Shown here: one piece after another, positions 58,003 to 64,000 of the stretch
Layout: every line of letters begins with the position of its first letter
Position numbering within the stretch: position 1 is the first letter of the stretch
DNA from: Gloeopeniophorella convolvens
Taxonomy: Eukaryota > Basidiomycota > Agaricomycetes > Russulales
NCBI GenBank assembly: GCA_022496205.1
Contig: WTXD01000011.1
Span: 496,001 to 560,000 of the forward strand
Reading direction: 5' to 3'
Length of the DNA: 64,000 nucleotides
Translations under genes and position numbers: made by a program
The notes under the pieces: generated by a model
The model's database searches: none
What the model saw: the letters and a program-made list of their open reading frames with translations, nothing else
What the model was told of the DNA's origin: nothing

Positions 58003-60832
58003 CTAGTAGCCTGATCCGGAGAAGAGCTTGGACTCACTGTAGTCACTGTTAGTAGCGCGCAACACCGAGAACCATAGTACTGACGCAAAGGTCCAGAGGT
58101 TTTGAGGGTTATTGTATGTGTCAATCGTGTATTGGAAGCGTACTAGAGACCAAGTATCAGCATGCGCCAACCGGGAATGCAGAGAGGGAGGGGCATCACG
58201 CACACTGTGGCTGCTCAGAGACGTAGGCAATCGGCACTTTCTCGTTGAGGTAGCTGTAGGCCTGTAGGCTACATGGGAGGATCAGTGAGTCGGTCTGACA
58301 GACTACGGTTTACGACGTGACGTACCGGCTCTCCAGTTGTGGCGCATGTTGGAATTGACGAGCCTGCGTATTCTAAATCAGATGGGTTCTAAAACGTATC
58401 AGAACATTGTCATACAGGTCCGGAGGAGCAAGAGGGTCCTGTGAGACAGTCAGCTATTACAGCGTGATCGGTGACTAGTGGCTACGAACATCCTTAAGGC
58501 CGGCGGTCTTGACCTCGCTGTCCAAGTCGGCGAATTCCAACACTTGGTTGCCAGCCATACCTGCAAGTGCTGTTGTCAGCACCCAGCCCTAGCCTGGCAC
58601 CAGTCGACATACCCTTGTATTGGATGCTCTGATGCGGGTTGCCTCCGAAGACGGCAATCTTGGTGTTGTGGCGCTCAAACATGACGGTGGTGAACAGGGA
58701 GCAAGTCGACGCGCAGCCACCATTGCTAGCTGAGGTGGTCAAGTAAGAGACGATCTAACAAGGGTGATGTAGATTTATTACCGATGGCTACGTTCCTGTG
58801 ACCAAGGAGTCAGATAAAGTGAGATATTCAAGGGCTATATGAACATACTTGAGATCGAAAGGAGGGGTAGTAGGGATCTCCACGGGTGAAGCAGGGCAGA
58901 CATCCTGGTTCGCAAAATGAGAACCAGAGACGAGGTAAAGTATGAAGGAAGCATTTACCCCAAAGCGCTGCGAGGTGGGCTGATTACGCCCATTGACGAT
59001 GACAGGGACGGAAGGGGTGTTGTAGTCAAGATTGGCAGGCATCTGAGTACCGTTCACGAAGACCCCTATAACCAACACTGAGCGTGTGCTAGACATATCG
59101 AGTGGGAAAGGTGGCGCACAGTTGTCACTGGGGTAGAAGACAAGGGTCGAATTAACACCTAGCGCAATGTCGGCTTTCACGATTTTTTGCGCAAGCGGAT
59201 TCGCGCGAGAAGCGGATTGGAATCCACTGACAGAACGAGTCAAGATGGGACCTTAGACGCATCTCTCAGATACGCACGGATACCCAAAGTTGGTGCCAGC
59301 CAAGTACGAATGTAGGAATAATCCCAGGCACACGAAGCCACCTGCAGTCTAGGGTCAGACCTTCCGGATCCCACACAATGCACATTACTGACCCCCGTTG
59401 TTGGTCACGTCGATCAGGACGTTCTTGACACCAGATGCCTTGAACTGGTTGACAGCAGCCTCGACATCAACAGGGAACTGGTCAAATTCGCCTTCAAATG
59501 AGCCAACGAACATCTGGCACACAGTGATGGCCTCGTCAGATGCGACATGGTTTGGTAATACCGAAATACACGTACAACCCCAGTTTTATTCCCGGGAAGA
59601 ATGAAAGACTTGATGACACCAGTGCTTCCGTTCGTGGGAGTCAGAGTGGGAAGGAAGGGCCCCGGGAGGCCGACTGCAGTACTAGGCGAAGCATCGAAAA
59701 TCGCCGCACGAGCAAGGCGCGGTTGCTCAGGCTGCAGCCTAGCATCTGACGGCGGGCCGGTGATTTTGCGGTCAACACCATTGGTAGCGTTATTCGCAGC
59801 GCAGTTGTTAGCCCAGCTAGGGATGTTCGGTCAATGTTCAGTCTGATTCAGATTGTACTCGACTTACTAAGAATGTCCATCCGTGAACGGGGGGCCAGCG
59901 TAACTGGAAACGTAGGGAACGTCGACAGCTTCGGGCTTGGTCGAGTTTACAGGAATGAGTGTGAATTTGAGGCTTGTTAGGGGACTGAATATAGGGCCGC
60001 CGAGATCGCCAAGACGCTGGGAGAAGTCTGTGTTGGAGATGCGGTAGCTGGTGACCACACTGTTTACTCGGACGTTGTGGTCGAGGTAGGTGCCGGTAAC
60101 CTCCCGAGCAACCTTGTCGATATAGTCGAAGGGAGCCAGGCCACCAATGCTCAGGACCTTCGCACCAGCGAGACGTTGCCAGTTGAATTTCTTTGCCGCA
60201 AAGAAATTAGCGAAGTCGGGTCCAAACATAGCCAGGAATTCGGCGGAGTCGGGGGCGACGAAGACCTCACCCTCCAGAATGACAACTGGGGCTGGCAAGA
60301 TGGACTGGTGCTGGATGTAGCAGTTCGGGAACCAGCCTGCGAATTAATTCAGCGCTACCCTCGCGCATAGGTGTCAAAGAACATACCGGTATGGCCGTCG
60401 TTCAGCTGGTTTACGAAGTTGTACAGATCTAGATTGAAGTCATAGTCGGTCTGAGAAGAGAAGCCCGTCGTTGAATGGAAGATCCGTGGGAGATGCGGAT
60501 GATCTACTCACCGGATACTTAGTCGCGTTGATCCGCGCGAGCTCGGCGCGAATGTTGACCGTAGACTCCTGGAAAGGCGGTGGCGAGTTCAAGTAAAAGT
60601 CCTCGAATGTGTAGAAGTCAAAGACGCGTGAGACGACAGAGAGAACATTCTGCCTCAGAGTCTCGTTGAAAGGAAACGACTTTTGGCACGCGATGACGTC
60701 CGCAGGATCCGCGAAGGTGAGACCTGCGACTTTGACACATGGATCAGAGGCAGCAGAGGCGGCGGCAGAGGCGGAGAGCGCTCCGCCAAGGAGGATGGGC
60801 AGCCCGGAACGAATGGCACGACCGAGACGCAT
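58003..60832 (-). CDS. Peptidase S41 family (CPAF-like) secreted protease, paralog B
   Basis: This is a paralog of 32125-34886 with the same exon order. The start at 60830-60832 gives MRLGRAIRSGLPILLGGALS (signal peptide), then DPCVKVAGLTFADPADVIAC and VFDFYTFEDFYLNSPPPFQ. Later exons have QLNDGHTG, WQRLAGAKVLSIGGLAPFDY (PDZ-like), YLDHNVRVNSVVTSYR, MFVGSFEGEFDQFPVDV, the S41 motif VLIDVTNNGGGFVCLGLFLH, SRANPLAQKIV and the nucleophile region GGCASTCSLFTTVM with ERHNTKIAVFGG. The end has YNNPQNLWTFAS spliced to ESKLFSGSGY (stop 58003-58005). Unlike paralog A it keeps the usual NNGGG. All exons read through, so I call it intact. Confidence 0.87.
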
Positions 60833-61318
60833 GCTGGTCAAGGTCTCTGGAATGAGCTCGGTGGCGAGAAGGAATGAGCGGGCTCTAGTTGCTTCGCTGG
60901 CCGAGCTATATAGTAGCCGGGAGGCGTGCTGTGCCGTCAGGGCTTGCCAGGGTCAGATTGTATTACTTGTCCATGCGTCGAGGATGTGAACCGCGGACGA
61001 AGAGACACCAACTCCGTACCGACGACGTGATTTGCACACCCTTCGACGCCGTGATGGAGATAAACCTAGATAAACCCGTTCGTTCTTCGATCCTTTCGTA
61101 TGGCGTGTATCCCCTGCAGATCGGTTGGGCAACTACAGCCCCTCGCATGTATCACGTTGCCACCAACTTGCCTGTTGGCCGAGTATTTGGCGTCATATAG
61201 GAGCAATGGAGGCTGCTCGAGCAATCCGCATTGCAGCCGCTTTGTTAGCGTCTGCGGTGCTGCAGTTGGCTGGTTGTAATGGACGAACCGATTTCCTCGC
61301 CAGTCTCATCATGCTATT
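60833..61318. other. Upstream region of protease B
   Basis: It holds the protease B promoter. A 103-residue open frame on the plus strand (60889-61200) has no recognisable features. ATT at 61316-61318 is the possible target duplication of the next element. Confidence 0.45.
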
Positions 61319-62567
61319 GGATGACTTCCCGTAAGGATTTGGAACGGTTTAGAGCATTCTAAACCGTTCCAAACCATCGTATCCACGATCGGTCCGATCG
61401 GGGCCTGGCGTCGTTGTCAACGTTGGGTATTCCAGATGTTTTCTTAGCAACGATTTGGAAGGAGGGTCCGACCCCTCCCTCCAGATGCTCGTCGCCGTCG
61501 GAGTGTGAAATATCGCCCCAAACGGAACGATTTGGAGACGGATCTACCACGTGCTGCTCGAGTTTCAAAGTCCGGCGTGAGTGAGCACCGACCTGCACCG
61601 ACCCTCTGCATGTCATGCTGGACCACGCTCCTCGACGCCCATTGACGAACGCGTCGTCGCTCTTCCGCGCGTGCGCCCTGCACACCCCAACGCCCTGCAC
61701 CACCCCCATCGTCCCCCTGCACCGGGCACCTCTCAGCCGATCGACCTTGCCCTCCGCTGTGCGGAGAACACATACACCTTACCCTCACCGCCCACGCCCA
61801 GCCACGTCCACCACCTGTCTGCATCCCGGACAAGCACCAGCACGGATGCGCACCCTAGTCCAAATGGTTCTAAGAATGGCGCCTCTTGCAGCTTGCGCAT
61901 GCGGTATGTAAGCTGCACCTCCGTACACGCGCGTGTACGTTCGGGCAGACAAGTCAACGGACGCGTTGGTGTGCAGCAGTGGGGACGCGCTCACCAGGTC
62001 CGTGAGCAGCGCACGCACGCACGGCTGCACCAGGGCAGGCGCGAGCCCCGTCGTACCTGTGCCCATGCCAAGCTCGAGCTCTGTGTGGCCAGCAGCGTCG
62101 AGGCGGAGCCGCGGGTCGAAGGCGCCCTGCGTGCGCACATGGCGTCCCAGCCTCTACCTCTGCTATCGGGTCCCCAACCTGACGTGAGTTCAAACGTTCA
62201 TGCGGCATGTGGCATGATGTGCGTTGGCGCACGTCCATATGTCGAGATCAGCAGTGTGTGCAGAGCTCAAGCCTACTCATTTTTGTAACAATTCTGCATA
62301 ATCAAACATCTGTATAAAACACTTCCTTGACCTGAGACTTGAAATCGCTGTCTGTACACCCCAGTTTGCTGGTGTGCAGCATGGGCAAGATAAACCCGGG
62401 CTCGGTGATCTTTCCCGCCTGTGCCGGATCTAAGATTTCATCCAAATCGTTCCAAATCCCGTTGCCATGTCTTGCGGTTTGGAATCTAGAGGACGGAAAC
62501 GATCGGTTACGCGCTCCTGATTTTTTAGAACGGTTTAGAATTCTCTAAACCTTACGGGAAGTCATCC
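61319..62567. mobile_element. Candidate 1.25 kb inverted-repeat element with internal GC-rich cargo
   Basis: The ends are inverted copies of GGATGACTTCCCGTAAGG (61319-61336 and 62550-62567, exact over 18 bp). ATT directly outside both ends could be a 3 bp target duplication. Just inside each end is a palindrome GGTTTAGA-N4-TCTAAACC (about 61341-61360 and 62532-62551). AACGATTTGGA-like motifs recur near both ends. The interior (about 61580-62240) is GC-rich and codon-like on the minus strand, with LAPALVQPCVRALLTDLVSA in a 117-residue frame. It may be a captured gene fragment. No transposase is seen. Superfamily unassigned. Confidence 0.55.
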
Positions 62568-63797
62568 ATTGCAACCCCGCAATCGGTTACCGCGTCATGT
62601 GAGATCCGGTCTCGACAACAACCATCCCACCACGGAGACCGCAGAGGTACACCAAGGAATAAAAGCCAAGGGCCAACAGGGGACAACGAGCATGGCGAAC
62701 GCAGAAGAAGCAATGGCCAAGACGAATTGGCCACATGCGCACGCGTCACCGCGTGCCACTGGCGGGCGATCGTCCGCCAGCGCGCACGGTCCGCCTCCGT
62801 GCCGCCCCCGGCCGACGATACATCACGCTCCGTGCGCCCGCGTTACCCTTTTCCGCCCGTACTTATGCCCGAAACCGATGAGTCGTCAGTCGTGATGCAT
62901 GATGACGCCTCCGCTGGTGATCGTCGGGCACCGAGCCGCCAGTGTCCACAACATCAGGGTATATGTTCCCGGCCCAGCTAGCTGAGCGCCGCGGCACTGC
63001 TGCGGCCGCTGGCAGCCCATGTGTAAATAATACTTGATTCTAGCTCGTGCTCGTTTCTCGTATGTGAACCTTGGCCACGCAAGGTCCTGTAGCGTCTGGC
63101 GCTCGTTCGCCCTTGTGGGGGGTGACCACGTCGTCAAGCCCACAAGCATCTCGGCCGTTGGCCACGTTCGACCATCGGTCGCCTGGGGTCATCGATTCAT
63201 CGACATCCATCAGGCCGCCACACACGCGCACAATCCCGGCTTTACCAAATCACATTCGTACTAGCCGCTAGCCTCGCGTCGAAGACTTGAAGCGCACCAC
63301 GGATCCGCTCACTAGGAACCCTCAAAACTTTTTGACAACGAACTCCGAGTCAACGATGTTAGGCTTGCAGCCCCAGTTTCGTAGTTGAAGCAAGGCCTGT
63401 GAAGCGGGGTTTGTGCGACGGCTTGCGGCCGCATGGCGAATCCGCACGCAACTTTTCGAGCTTCAGCTCTGAACTACGTTGCTAGGATGAATCATAGTAG
63501 CGATCGAGCGAGCAGCAAGTCAGGTCTCTATCGCCACGAAGACACATCGGGTCCTTAATTCCTTGGTGTTGAATAGAATCGCGACTGAACAGCCGACACG
63601 GCATACGTTTGTCCAACACTTACGATGAATAGGTAACTCACTAGCCAAGCTAAGCGCCGCAGAGTTTCCATAACGGGCCGGCTTTGTTCTCTGTAGAAAC
63701 CCATACGAGACTTACCCCGTAATCGATAATCAACTGCACAGGCGAAGGGCTCGTACGAAAGCGATGAGTTCTTGCATTGATGATGTTCCAGGACCGC
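62568..63797. other. Intergenic, nothing recognised
   Basis: Short frames on both strands only. No repeats with clear ends and no family motifs. Homology to the glutaminase 3' flank starts at its right edge. Confidence 0.4.
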
Positions 63798-64000
63798 GAC
63801 GTGCACAATTTGGCCGCATATGATGTGATGATGCATGATGCATGACGTGCAGGTCTCGAGCGAGCACAAAGGCGAAAGGGTGCCATATTACAATACTTAT
63901 GGATACAGTAGGCGGTACACGACATATTCGAAGAATGTGACAAGCAACATCACAACAACCCTCCAACCACCTCCAACGCGCCACAAAAGCCTGTTTATTG
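63798..64000 (-). other. 3' flank of a fourth glutaminase copy
   Basis: This stretch matches the 3' flanks of copies 2 and 3 (for example TATTACAATACTTATGGATA and the following block with ACAACCCTCCAACC), reaching the point that in copy 3 lies a few bases before the stop codon at 15609. A further minus-strand glutaminase gene therefore should begin immediately right of the window. Confidence 0.85.

Noticed and set aside
1..64000. CRISPR arrays, riboswitches, bacterial operons or phage genes
   Set aside because: The gene structure is eukaryotic throughout. No spaced direct repeats or prokaryotic gene layout were seen.

Overview
This is genomic DNA from a filamentous basidiomycete, most likely an Agaricomycete. 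The genes are split by many 45-65 bp GT-AG introns. Housekeeping genes (QCR8, class II FBP aldolase, SNF5, an Rsc7/Swp82-type subunit) are of fungal type. The transposon and the CHAT, S41/CPAF-like and glutaminase families are ones that expand in mushrooms. There are no operons or prokaryotic signals. Most genes had to be assembled from several short open frames joined across introns.

Left third (1-29.7 kb): a tandem array of secreted, membrane-anchored GtaA-type glutaminase genes, all on the minus strand. Copy 1 runs off the left edge and has a premature stop. Copy 2 has a one-base frameshift. Copy 3 reads intact. Each copy carries the same duplicated ~1.3-1.6 kb upstream module. A 7.9 kb two-gene DNA transposon with TIRs and a TA target duplication has split the copy 3 module, and the empty site is still visible in copy 2. 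A 178 bp MITE and a fold-back repeat lie in the same module. The upstream modules of copies 2 and 3 are each followed by degenerate fragments of the Rsc7-like gene whose intact version sits at 51-53 kb. One of these pseudogenes is itself interrupted by an inverted CHAT-gene fragment. A trans-sulfuration-family PLP enzyme lies between copies 1 and 2. The far right end of the window (63.8 kb on) is the 3' flank of a fourth glutaminase copy.

Middle and right (29.9-60.9 kb): FBP aldolase (minus, with 12-nt and 6-nt exons), an S41/CPAF-like protease (minus), an uncharacterised nuclear-looking protein (plus), an alpha/beta-hydrolase-like protein without the nucleophile serine (minus), a DUF1308 protein (minus) sharing a short divergent promoter with QCR8 (plus, with an 11-nt exon), then SNF5 (plus) facing the Rsc7-like gene (minus). 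The last two encode subunits of the same class of chromatin-remodelling complex and are tail to tail. They are followed by a decayed CHAT gene, a tRNA-Leu(AAG), a small membrane protein, a second S41 protease paralog and a candidate 1.25 kb inverted-repeat element.

SNF5, an essential-type gene, shows several apparent single-base losses at C runs or GC-rich spots. Some frameshifts in this window may therefore be assembly errors, and pseudogene calls resting on one indel are marked accordingly.
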